Of a DNA stretch of 5,069 nucleotides, positions 1 to 5,069 are shown in pieces (positions within the stretch are counted from its first letter, which is position 1; each line of letters begins with the position of its first letter). The notes below the pieces were generated by a model. The model ran no database searches. It was not told the DNA's origin and saw only the letters and a program-made list of their open reading frames with translations. The stretch comes from Rhodoferax sp. (GTDB lineage Bacteria; Pseudomonadota; Gammaproteobacteria; Burkholderiales; Burkholderiaceae_C), in NCBI GenBank assembly GCA_020048795.1, contig JAIFMA010000060.1, positions 1-5,069 on the forward strand, given 5' to 3'. Position numbers and translations under genes: made by a program.

Positions 1-1040
1 AACATCTTCGCCAGATCCTTGTCCGCCATGGCACCAAACACCGCATGGGTGGTGGGGAAAAAACCCATCGCATCCAGATTGGCGGTCAATGCAGCCACCG
101 CATGCGGGTTGTGGGCCACATCCAGCACCAACGTCGGCTGGCCGGGCAAGATCTGAAAACGCCCGGGCAGCTCAACCAAAGCAAAGCCGCTGCGGACCGC
201 CTGCGCGGTGATCGGCAAACGCTCGCGCAGAGCACTCAGTGCCGCCAGCACCCCGGCTGCGTTGACCAACTGATTGGCACCGCGCAATGCCGGGTACGCC
301 AGCCCGCTGTAGCGTCTGCCGCGCCCGGCCCAGCCCCATTGCTGCTTGTCGCCCGACACATTGAAATCGACACCGACGCGCCACAGGTCAGCAGCCACTT
401 CCAGCGCATGGTCCAGTACGCTTTGCGGCGGCAGCGGGTCGCTCACCACCACTGGGCGGCCGGTACGCATGATGCCGGCTTTTTCATAGCCAATGGCTTC
501 GCGCGTGTCACCCAGCAAAGCCATATGGTCCAGATCGATACTGGTGATGATGGCGCAGTCGGGATCGATGATGTTCACGGCATCCAGGCGCCCGCCCAGG
601 CCCACTTCCAGAATCACCACATCGAGCTTGTGCTGGCGCATCACGTCGAAAATCGCTAGCGTGGAAAACTCAAAATAGGTCAAAGAAACTTCAGCATGTT
701 TTTGACTTCTAGCCCTTTCCACTTCTGCAAAAGAAGCTACTAATTCAGAAGCATCAACAGGCTCGCCATCGAATCGCAACCGCTCTTCAAAACGCGTCAG
801 ATGCGGCGAGGTATAGACCCCAGTGTGGTAGCCCGCCTGAAGCAAAATTGCCTCCAGCATGGCACAGGTGGAACCTTTGCCGTTGGTGCCCGCCACCGTG
901 ATTACCGGGCAGTGAAACGCGATGTCCATGCGTTGTGCCACTGAGCGTACCCGCTCCAGCGTCATGTCGATGGCGACCGGGTGCAGCTGTTCGCAATGTG
1001 CCAGCCAGTCGTCGAGGGTGTAGAGGTCGGGGTGTTTCAT
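1..1040 (-). CDS. folC: Bifunctional folylpolyglutamate synthase / dihydrofolate synthase (partial, C-terminus beyond left edge)
   Basis: Cytoplasmic ATP-dependent Mur-ligase-family enzyme that adds glutamate to dihydropteroate and then to reduced folates. The reading frame is open from the start to the left edge, giving 346 codons of a family usually 420-440 residues long, so the end of the C-terminal domain is missing. Visible motifs are the N-terminal TLDDWLAHCEQLHP stretch (8-21), P-loop GTNGKGS (51-57), YTSPHL (76-81), LTYFEF (120-125), LEVGLGGRLDAVN (144-156), SIDLDHMALLG (167-177), and YEKAGI (185-190), whose lysine matches the carbamylated lysine of the family. GRF and DVAHNPHA mark the second domain. 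The start is ambiguous: in-frame ATGs lie at 1040, 1052 and 1067. I chose 1040 because about eight residues before TLDDW fits the family as I remember it, but the only Shine-Dalgarno-like stretch (GGGGAGG, 1087-1081) would serve 1067. Codons for residues 96-124 are AT-rich and unlike the rest (see repeat at 708-739). Confidence 0.96.
   Translation of the reverse strand, partial: MKHPDLYTLDDWLAHCEQLHPVAIDMTLERVRSVAQRMDIAFHCPVITVAGTNGKGSTCAMLEAILLQAGYHTGVYTSPHLTRFEERLRFDGEPVDASELVASFAEVERARSQKHAEVSLTYFEFSTLAIFDVMRQHKLDVVILEVGLGGRLDAVNIIDPDCAIITSIDLDHMALLGDTREAIGYEKAGIMRTGRPVVVSDPLPPQSVLDHALEVAADLWRVGVDFNVSGDKQQWGWAGRGRRYSGLAYPALRGANQLVNAAGVLAALSALRERLPITAQAVRSGFALVELPGRFQILPGQPTLVLDVAHNPHAVAALTANLDAMGFFPTTHAVFGAMADKDLAKM
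708..739 (-). repeat. Copy A of a 32-base interspersed repeat unit, read in frame inside folC
   Basis: On the minus strand this unit starts TAGCTTCTTTTGCAG and ends GGGCTAGA. The argG leader (2070-2101) holds a unit of exactly the same length, also starting TAGC and ending GGGCTAGA, with 21 of 32 positions identical by hand count and AGTC/GGTC following. Here it encodes roughly folC residues 101-111 (VASFAEVERAR). The surrounding 87 bases (669-755) are about 38% GC by hand count, well below the rest of the gene, with codons such as TTA, GTA, AGG and AGA that are rare in GC-rich betaproteobacteria. The protein stays in frame and has no obvious excess length against the family. Chance resemblance is possible for this copy. 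Confidence 0.5.
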
Positions 1041-1108
1041 AGCGGTACGCATTGTCGCGCACTGCATCCCGCTGCCAGCGCCTCCCCAGCAATGGCATCA
1101 TCGGGACC
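1041..1108. promoter_or_regulatory. Divergent intergenic region between folC and the ArsC-like gene
   Basis: These 68 bases (41 if folC starts at 1067) must hold or overlap the 5' signals of both divergent genes. I see no convincing -35/-10 pair in either direction. The one structured feature is an 11-base perfect palindrome, CGCTG-C-CAGCG at 1070-1080, which could be an operator half-site pair or chance. Promoters may lie inside the opposing coding sequences. Confidence 0.35.
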
Positions 1109-1495
1109 ATGAAAACACACTCAAACGTCTCAAAAAAAATCATTGTTTATGGTATTGCCAACTGCGACAGCGTCAAAAAGGCCCGCGCCTGGCTGGCTGA
1201 GCACACGCTTGACTACAGCTTTCAAGACTTCAAAAAGCATGGCGTGCCGGCTGACTTGCTGCCCAGTTGGCTGGCCGCCGTGGGCTGGCAGACGCTGGTG
1301 AACCGCAAGGGCACGACCTGGCGCCAACTCGATGAGGCCACCCGCGTGGCCGTGGTGGACGATGCCTCGGCCATGGCCTTGATGCGGTTGCAAGCCAGTG
1401 TGATCAAGCGGCCGGTGGTGGTGTGGGTTGATGGCAGCACCAGCGTTGGGTTTGATGCCGATTTGTTTGCCGAGCGCTTGCGGAGTTGCGCTTAG
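1109..1495 (+). CDS. ArsC/Spx/MgsR-family thioredoxin-fold protein (YffB-like)
   Basis: A 128-residue protein of the ArsC-related family (arsenate-reductase fold, including YffB and Spx/MgsR). Residues 11-29 carry IIVYGIANCDSVKKARAWL, the beta strand, single active-site-type cysteine (Cys19) and helix typical of the family. NRKGTTWR at 65-72 corresponds to the conserved N-x-x-G-x-x-[WY]-[RK] segment. IKRPVVV at 99-105 matches the conserved I-K-R-P strand whose arginine binds oxyanions in true ArsC. There is no CxxC: the position of the second Spx cysteine is Val22. Length fits the family (about 115-130). Substrates of the YffB branch are not well established, so a genuine arsenate reductase role should not be assumed, and no ars genes are nearby. 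The frame also has an ATG at 1052, but 1109 puts the first strand near the N-terminus as usual. No strong ribosome binding site is visible. The stop codon lies within the left end of the inverted repeat at 1492-1501. Confidence 0.88.
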   Translation: MKTHSNVSKKIIVYGIANCDSVKKARAWLAEHTLDYSFQDFKKHGVPADLLPSWLAAVGWQTLVNRKGTTWRQLDEATRVAVVDDASAMALMRLQASVIKRPVVVWVDGSTSVGFDADLFAERLRSCA

Positions 1496-1690
1496 GGCTT
1501 GTAAATCCCGCGAGGCAGGCCCTTTTGACTGCATCCTGATACTGGAGTACCAGAAATCGTCAGCCCAAAGGGCCTGCCCCGCTAGACATCGCTGGTGCCA
1601 TGAGTTGTGTCAAATGGTTTGCGGTATTGAATTAATCTTTGCACACCACAACGGCATCGGCGCAGCAGCTCAAGTCCGTTCAAGCCCTAA
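1492..1690. repeat. Candidate 199-base element bounded by 10-base perfect inverted repeats
   Basis: TTAGGGCTTG at 1492-1501 is the exact reverse complement of CAAGCCCTAA at 1681-1690. The bounded interval fills most of the gap between the ArsC-like gene and ppnP, contains a second larger palindrome (1510-1582), and has no plausible gene. Terminal inverted repeats around a short non-coding interior suggest a MITE-like remnant. Against this, I see no target-site duplication at the borders, and the left repeat overlaps the stop codon of the upstream gene. A 10-base match at this distance could be chance. Confidence 0.35.
1510..1582. repeat. 73-base nested palindrome (long hairpin or small structured element)
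   Basis: The arms GCGAGGCAGGCCCTTT (1510-1525) and AAAGGGCCTGCCCCGC (1567-1582) pair at 15 of 16 positions, with 12 contiguous pairs (1514-1525 with 1567-1578). The 41-base interior has its own small stem CTGG-AGTA-CCAG (1542-1553), flanked by CTGA (1536-1539) and TCAG (1560-1563); TGAC (1526-1529) could instead pair with GTCA (1559-1562). The element starts 15 bases after the ArsC-like stop codon. Neither side has a run of T after the stem, so it is not a standard intrinsic terminator. It may block read-through, protect the 3' end of the upstream mRNA, or be a dispersed palindromic repeat. Confidence 0.7.
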
Positions 1691-1726
1691 AATCCCCATC
1701 TTTCACAGATCAAGCCCAACGACACC

Positions 1727-2044
1727 ATGCCCACCACCCAATTCGACGGCGTGACCGTCGCCACCACCGCCAGCGTTTACTTTGACGGCAAATGCATCAG
1801 CCATGGCATCACACTGGCCGATGGCAGCAAGAAGTCAGTTGGCGTGGTGCTGCCAGCCACCCTCACCTTTAACACCGGTGCGCCTGAAATCATGGAATGC
1901 GTGGCGGGCGGCTGTGAATACAAGCTCAAAGGCAGCGATGCCTGGCTGAATTCCGGCCCGGGCGACAAGTTCAGCATTGCGGGTCATTCAAGTTTTGATA
2001 TCCGTGTCACCGAACCCTATCACTACATCTGCCACTTTGGCTGA
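1727..2044 (+). CDS. ppnP: Pyrimidine/purine nucleoside phosphorylase (YaiE / DUF1255 family)
   Basis: A 105-residue single-domain cupin-like protein. Known members of this family (E. coli PpnP, formerly YaiE, about 94 residues) split purine and pyrimidine nucleosides with phosphate to give the free base and ribose-1-phosphate. Matching segments are ASVYFDGKCISHGIT (15-29), SVGVVLPATLTFNTGAPEIM (37-56), then the family's typical W...GD-F-I-GHS-F core as AWLNSGPGDKFSIAGHSSFD (72-91), and a C-terminal YICHFG (100-105). The N-terminus is some ten residues longer than in E. coli. No good Shine-Dalgarno lies before the ATG. It is followed after 67 bases by argG on the same strand, so the two may share a transcript, although their functions are not directly linked. 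Confidence 0.93.
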   Translation: MPTTQFDGVTVATTASVYFDGKCISHGITLADGSKKSVGVVLPATLTFNTGAPEIMECVAGGCEYKLKGSDAWLNSGPGDKFSIAGHSSFDIRVTEPYHYICHFG

Positions 2045-2066
2045 TTCACGCTTTTCACTTTAATAT
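2037..2066 (+). promoter_or_regulatory. Weak candidate promoter for argG
   Basis: TTGGCT at 2037-2042 (overlapping the last codons of ppnP) and TAATAT at 2061-2066 are 18 bases apart, and each only partly matches the sigma-70 consensus. The region is AT-rich compared with its surroundings and lies just before the repeat unit in the argG leader. This is a pattern match only; read-through from ppnP is an alternative. Confidence 0.25.
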
Positions 2067-2069
2067 TTA

Positions 2070-2101
2070 TAGCTGCCTGCGCAATAGGGATGCGGGCTAG
2101 A
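2070..2101 (+). repeat. Copy B of the 32-base interspersed repeat unit, in the argG leader
   Basis: The unit starts TAGCTGCCTGCGCAATAG and ends GGGCTAGA, followed by GGTCTATTTT and the argG start codon. It shares length, both ends and 21 of 32 positions with the unit inside folC (708-739, minus strand). From memory, short repeats of the form TAGCTGCTTGCGC...GCTAGAGG...TTTT are common between genes in Comamonadaceae genomes; I cannot verify this here. Its end provides the likely ribosome binding site of argG. Confidence 0.6.
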
Positions 2102-2104
2102 GGT
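2099..2104 (+). promoter_or_regulatory. argG: Probable argG ribosome binding site, at the end of the repeat unit
   Basis: AGAGGT is seven bases before the ATG at 2112 and resembles AGGAGGT with one base missing. It is the only Shine-Dalgarno-like stretch near this start. Its first three bases belong to the repeat unit, so the repeat appears to supply the translation signal. Confidence 0.5.
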
Positions 2105-2111
2105 CTATTTT

Positions 2112-3455
2112 ATGTCTAATACTATTCTCCAGAACATTCCCATCGGCGAAAAGGTCGGCATTGCTTTTTCAGGCGGCCTCGACACCAGTGCCGCGCTGCA
2201 CTGGATGAAGCTCAAGGGAGCCATCCCTTTTGCCTACACTGCCAACCTGGGTCAGCCCGACGAGTCGGATTACGACGACATCCCGCGCAAGGCGATGGAA
2301 TACGGTGCTGAAAAAGCCCGCCTGATCGACTGCCGCCCTCAGCTTGCTGCAGAAGGGCTGGCTGCGTTACAAAGCGGTGCCTTCCACATCAGCACCGCCG
2401 GCGTAACCTACTTCAACACCACGCCACTGGGCCGCGCCGTCGCTGGCACCATGCTGGTGTCGGCCATGAAAGAGGACGATGTCAATATCTGGGGCGATGG
2501 CAGCACCTTCAAAGGCAATGACATCGAGCGTTTTTACCGCTACGGCCTGCTGACCAACCCATCCCTCCAAATCTACAAGCCGTGGCTCGATCAGGCCTTT
2601 ATTGACGAACTCGGCGGCCGTGTCGAGATGTCGGCTTTCATGACGGCGCACGGCTTTGGCTACAAGATGAGTGCTGAAAAAGCCTATAGCACCGACAGCA
2701 ACATGCTGGGTGCCACGCACGAAGCCAAAGACCTAGAGCAACTGGGCAGCGGCATCAAGATCGTCAACCCCATCATGGGTGTGCCGTTCTGGCGCGACGA
2801 CTGTGTCGTCAGGGCCGAAGAAGTGTCGGTGCGCTTTGAAGCAGGCCGCCCGGTCGCCTTGAACGGCGTGGAATACCCTGATTTGGTCAGCCTGTTTTTA
2901 GAAGCCAATCACATCGGTGGCCGCCACGGCCTGGGCATGAGCGACCAAATTGAGAACCGCATCATCGAAGCCAAGAGCCGCGGCATCTACGAAGCCCCTG
3001 GTCTGGCGTTACTTTTTATTGCGTATGAGCGTTTGGTGACGGGCATTCACAACGAAGACACCATCGAACAGTACCGCGACAGCGGCCGCAAACTCGGTCG
3101 CCTGTTGTACCAGGGCCGCTGGTTTGACAGCCAGGCCATCATGCTGCGCGAAACCGCCCAGCGCTGGGTGGCCAGCGCCATCACCGGGACCGTCACCCTG
3201 GAATTGCGCCGGGGTAACGACTACAGCCTGCTCAACACCGAGAGCCCCAACCTGACCTACGCGCCCGAGCGCCTGAGCATGGAAAAGGTGGAAGACGCAC
3301 CTTTCAGCCCGCTTGACCGCATTGGCCAGCTGACCATGCGCAACCTTGATATCACCGACACCCGTGCCAAACTCGGCATCTACGCCAAGAGTGGCCTGCT
3401 GTCGCTGGGCACGGGCGGCGACTTCATGCGCCTGGGTGACGCGGGCACCGCGTAG
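2112..3455 (+). CDS. argG: Argininosuccinate synthase
   Basis: Cytoplasmic enzyme of arginine synthesis that joins citrulline and aspartate at the cost of ATP (to AMP and pyrophosphate), giving argininosuccinate for ArgH. The protein is 447 residues, the same length as E. coli ArgG and longer than the roughly 400-residue type of many other bacteria, so it belongs to the long subclass. The N-terminal PP-loop FSGGLDTS is at 19-26. Further conserved blocks are TANLGQPDESDYDDIP (43-58), STAGVTYFNTTPLGRA (94-109), IWGDGSTFKGNDIERFYRYG (126-145) with the citrulline/aspartate-binding region, and YKPWLD (155-160). The remaining sequence continues without frameshift through the tetramerising C-terminal region. 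The chosen start gives the usual distance to the PP-loop and has AGAGGT upstream. No argininosuccinate lyase or other arg gene is in view. No ARG-box-like operator was recognised upstream. Confidence 0.98.
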   Translation: MSNTILQNIPIGEKVGIAFSGGLDTSAALHWMKLKGAIPFAYTANLGQPDESDYDDIPRKAMEYGAEKARLIDCRPQLAAEGLAALQSGAFHISTAGVTYFNTTPLGRAVAGTMLVSAMKEDDVNIWGDGSTFKGNDIERFYRYGLLTNPSLQIYKPWLDQAFIDELGGRVEMSAFMTAHGFGYKMSAEKAYSTDSNMLGATHEAKDLEQLGSGIKIVNPIMGVPFWRDDCVVRAEEVSVRFEAGRPVALNGVEYPDLVSLFLEANHIGGRHGLGMSDQIENRIIEAKSRGIYEAPGLALLFIAYERLVTGIHNEDTIEQYRDSGRKLGRLLYQGRWFDSQAIMLRETAQRWVASAITGTVTLELRRGNDYSLLNTESPNLTYAPERLSMEKVEDAPFSPLDRIGQLTMRNLDITDTRAKLGIYAKSGLLSLGTGGDFMRLGDAGTA

Positions 3456-3576
3456 GGTTGGCCTCGCCTGATTGATCAGACAGCCTGCGCAACGAATTGA
3501 GGGACAGCCATGAAGGCGTGCGACGCTGCTTGGCAATGAATTGGGGTGGGCAAGTGGCGATTGCTCTGGCAAGCAC

Positions 3577-3604
3577 TTGACACTCCTGTTATTGAAAAAT
3601 CTTT
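3577..3604 (+). promoter_or_regulatory. Possible promoter of the secreted-protein gene (good -35, poor -10)
   Basis: The 220-base gap 3456-3675 holds no convincing gene. Within it TTGACA at 3577-3582 is a perfect -35 hexamer, but the best downstream match at suitable spacing is ATCTTT (3599-3604, 16-base spacer), which is poor. The start codon is at 3676, so a leader of roughly 65 bases would follow. It may be a weak or activator-dependent promoter, or the hexamer may be chance. Confidence 0.3.
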
Positions 3605-3664
3605 CTCGGTTCGGTTCAGCTCGCGTTCATACACCAGCGCGCAAGATATGAACCACACCAACCC

Positions 3665-3670
3665 AAGGAG
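3665..3670 (+). promoter_or_regulatory. Ribosome binding site fixing the 3676 start
   Basis: AAGGAG ends five bases before the ATG at 3676. It is the strongest Shine-Dalgarno sequence in the window and supports this start over other in-frame options. Confidence 0.75.
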
Positions 3671-3675
3671 TTTTC

Positions 3676-4119
3676 ATGAAACATCTCATCTCCACCAAGT
3701 CCATCACAACCATGGCGCTTGCATTGTGCGCATTAGCGGCAGTTTCATCAGCACAGGCCCATAGCGACATGTACTTCAGCGTTGGCGTGCAGGTGCCGGG
3801 CCTCTATGTGCAGTCGGCCCCCGCGCATGGACAAGCCCGGCCAGTCTATACACCCGCACCCCGCCACGATGGACGCTTTGATGAGCGTCGACGTTATGAC
3901 GGGCAGCACTGGCAACACCGCAGCCCTTACGGCGACCACGGTGTCGCCAACATCCACGATGCGGGCAGATCGCGCCATCAGTGGTATCAGGCACGTGTTT
4001 ACGGCCCCTACGGGGATCTCGACCGCGATGGCATCATTAACCTGTACGACCGTGATCGTGACGGCGATGGTGTTCGCAACCGCTACGACCGTATGCCGGA
4101 CCATTCAAACCGCAGGTAG
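3676..4119 (+). CDS. Small secreted protein with Asp-rich calcium-loop (thrombospondin type 3-like) tail
   Basis: A 147-residue protein of unknown function. Residues 1-28 form a clear Sec signal peptide: Lys3 and Lys8, hydrophobic core MALALCALAAV (13-23), and a signal peptidase I site after SSAQA, before His29. The mature part starts with DMYFSVGVQVPGLYV (31-45), then a low-complexity, hydrophilic stretch rich in His, Arg, Tyr, Pro and Gly (50-110). The last part has two Asp-rich loops: D114-x-D116-x-D118-G-x-x-N122-x-x-D125, then D127-x-D129-x-D131-G-x-x-N135-x-x-D138-x-x-P141. This spacing matches the thrombospondin type 3 / dockerin-like calcium-binding pattern, so Ca2+ binding in the periplasm or outside the cell is a fair inference. 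No anchor, enzyme domain or lipobox is visible (Cys18 lies in the hydrophobic core, not a lipobox). The gene converges on the PLP-enzyme gene with only nine bases between. Confidence 0.85.
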   Translation: MKHLISTKSITTMALALCALAAVSSAQAHSDMYFSVGVQVPGLYVQSAPAHGQARPVYTPAPRHDGRFDERRRYDGQHWQHRSPYGDHGVANIHDAGRSRHQWYQARVYGPYGDLDRDGIINLYDRDRDGDGVRNRYDRMPDHSNRR

Positions 4120-4128
4120 GCAAGGCTA

Positions 4129-5069
4129 TCAGCCGCATTGCACCTCGGCATTGAACTCGTCGATCATCTTGTCGAGATCAACGCTCTGGGTGCGCAGGCA
4201 GCCCCAGTAATTGCGGTGATCATCCCACTGGGCGCGCAACTCTTCAACCGATTTGCCTAGCTGCTCAACCCACGAGAAATACTTGAGCTGATGCACACGC
4301 CGCTTGTCAATGTGAGAAAGCTCCATCACGTAGTCCAGCGAAATTCCTGACAGCCGGTCGTAGTCACGATCGGCCTGGCGCTGGTCATATGGGCCACGTT
4401 CGGCGTTGAGCTCAGCCAAGCGGCTCTGGTACAGCGCCATCGAATCGGTAAACACGGTGAACACCACATCGTTCTCACCCAGTTCGTAATACTTGGCGAA
4501 CTTGATGGCACCGATCATGTTGCCAACACACGAAATCCCCATCCATTCGAGTTTATCGAGCACCTCCTTAGCGACACCGTTCTCGGCCAATACTTTTCTT
4601 CCAGCCGGCTCGTTGAACAGACGGATGAATCGGATCGGTAGTTCGTCATCAATGCCAATGGCAGCATCGGTTTCGCGCAAATTGTGAATCCAGGGAATGT
4701 GCTTGTCACCGATGCCTTCGATGCGGTGGTCACCAAAACCGTTTTCCAAAATGGTTGGGCATTGAAGTGCTTCGGCAACACCAACTTTCGCACCAGGAAA
4801 TGTGTCGCGCAGGTAAGAACCAGCCGCCATGGTGCCGGCGGAACCCGACGAAAGCACCGCACCCGCCACTACGTCGGCCGGGCGGGCGATTTGTTTAAAC
4901 ACTTCTGCCATCGCTGGCCCAGTCACGTTGTAGTGCCACAGCGAGTTGGGCAGCTGGTCGAACTGGTTGAAGATAACGGCCTCGGGGCGGGTGCGCTCAA
5001 GTTCGATGCATTTGTCGAAAATTTCCTTGACGTTGGACTCACAGCCTGGCGTGGCGATGACTTCTTCGG
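4129..5069 (-). CDS. Fold-type-II PLP-dependent enzyme, cysteine synthase superfamily (partial, N-terminus beyond right edge)
   Basis: The frame is open to the right edge, giving 312 codons plus the stop; the true start and the catalytic lysine region are outside. The visible order follows cysteine synthase (CysK)-type enzymes. FNQFDQLPNSLWHYNVTGP (visible residues 33-51) matches the Q-F-x-N-x-x-N-x-x-x-H-x-x-T-G-P block. SSGSAGTMAAGSYLRD follows, corresponding to the glycine-rich PLP-phosphate loop. Then come HRIEGIG and DKHIPW, equivalent to the H-x-I-x-G-I-G...P block, MGISCVGNMIGAIKFA, and FTDSMALYQSRL, matching the P-D-S-x-x-x-Y-x-S segment near the C-terminus of CysK. Roughly 95 further residues follow, charged and probably helical, which ordinary CysK lacks. 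I recall long proteins annotated only as 'pyridoxal-5'-phosphate-dependent protein subunit beta' of this kind. Substrate and product are unknown, and calling it cysteine synthase would overreach. Reading from the GTG at 4926 as a start would cut through the conserved block, so that start is unlikely. Confidence 0.85.
   Translation of the reverse strand, partial: EEVIATPGCESNVKEIFDKCIELERTRPEAVIFNQFDQLPNSLWHYNVTGPAMAEVFKQIARPADVVAGAVLSSGSAGTMAAGSYLRDTFPGAKVGVAEALQCPTILENGFGDHRIEGIGDKHIPWIHNLRETDAAIGIDDELPIRFIRLFNEPAGRKVLAENGVAKEVLDKLEWMGISCVGNMIGAIKFAKYYELGENDVVFTVFTDSMALYQSRLAELNAERGPYDQRQADRDYDRLSGISLDYVMELSHIDKRRVHQLKYFSWVEQLGKSVEELRAQWDDHRNYWGCLRTQSVDLDKMIDEFNAEVQCG

Noticed and set aside
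45..659. Long plus-strand reading frame (204 codons) opposite folC
   Set aside because: The minus strand reads a full set of FolC motifs here; the plus-strand protein is His/Gln-rich and resembles nothing, as expected for an antisense shadow of a GC-rich gene.
1109..1495. Calling the ArsC-fold protein an arsenate reductase
   Set aside because: The family includes many non-arsenate members, no ars genes are nearby, and the sequence looks closer to the YffB branch.
1428..1754. Plus-strand reading frame of 108 codons spanning the gap between the ArsC-like gene and ppnP
   Set aside because: It overlaps both neighbours out of frame, runs through the nested palindrome, lacks a ribosome binding site and has no recognisable domain.
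3468..3479. CTGA-TTGA-TCAG palindrome after argG as a terminator
   Set aside because: The stem is only four pairs and is not followed by a T-run; the flanking GTTG/CAAC pairing is too weak to support a call.
3510..3539. Nine-residue open frame (MKACDAAWQ) in the leader region before the secreted-protein gene, with GAGGGA upstream
   Set aside because: Frames this short arise often by chance; it has no attenuator-like codon run and no linked hairpin pair.
3009..3572. Minus-strand reading frame of 187 codons opposite the end of argG
   Set aside because: It lies almost wholly antisense to well-conserved argG codons, and its composition is that of a shadow frame.
3565..3581. TGGCAAGCACTTGAC as a sigma-54 promoter
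   Set aside because: The -24-like TGGCA is present, but the required GC at the -12 element is absent (TTGA rather than TTGC).
4124..4134. GGCT-ATC-AGCC as a bidirectional terminator between the convergent genes
   Set aside because: A four-pair stem with no T-tract on either strand is too weak.

Overview
The window looks like a chromosomal, mostly housekeeping stretch from a GC-rich betaproteobacterium, most plausibly of the Comamonadaceae (Rhodoferax/Polaromonas-like). The basis is GC-rich codon use, the 447-residue ArgG type, and a short interspersed repeat resembling one I remember from that family. The assignment is an inference from reading alone.

Layout. Bases 1-1040 (minus strand) hold the first 346 codons of folC (folate polyglutamylation), which runs off the left edge. 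A 68-base divergent gap separates it from a plus-strand ArsC/Spx-family thioredoxin-fold protein (1109-1495). The next 231 bases carry no gene but hold two nested inverted repeats (ends at 1492-1501/1681-1690, core at 1510-1525/1567-1582) that look like a small mobile or structured element. Then come ppnP (1727-2044, nucleoside phosphorylase) and, 67 bases on, argG (2112-3455, argininosuccinate synthase), possibly in one transcript. After a 220-base gap lies a small secreted protein with an Asp-rich, calcium-loop-like tail (3676-4119). It converges, with only 9 bases between, on a minus-strand fold-type-II PLP enzyme of the cysteine synthase superfamily (4129 to beyond the right edge).

The genes do not form one pathway: folate metabolism, nucleoside salvage, arginine synthesis and a PLP enzyme sit side by side. 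The most interesting structure is a 32-base repeat unit found twice. One copy lies in the argG leader, where it seems to supply the ribosome binding site. The other is read in frame inside folC, in an AT-rich patch with unusual codons. The other non-gene signal is the nested palindromic element between the ArsC-like gene and ppnP. I found no CRISPR array, RNA gene, complete insertion sequence or obvious new defence or biosynthetic system.
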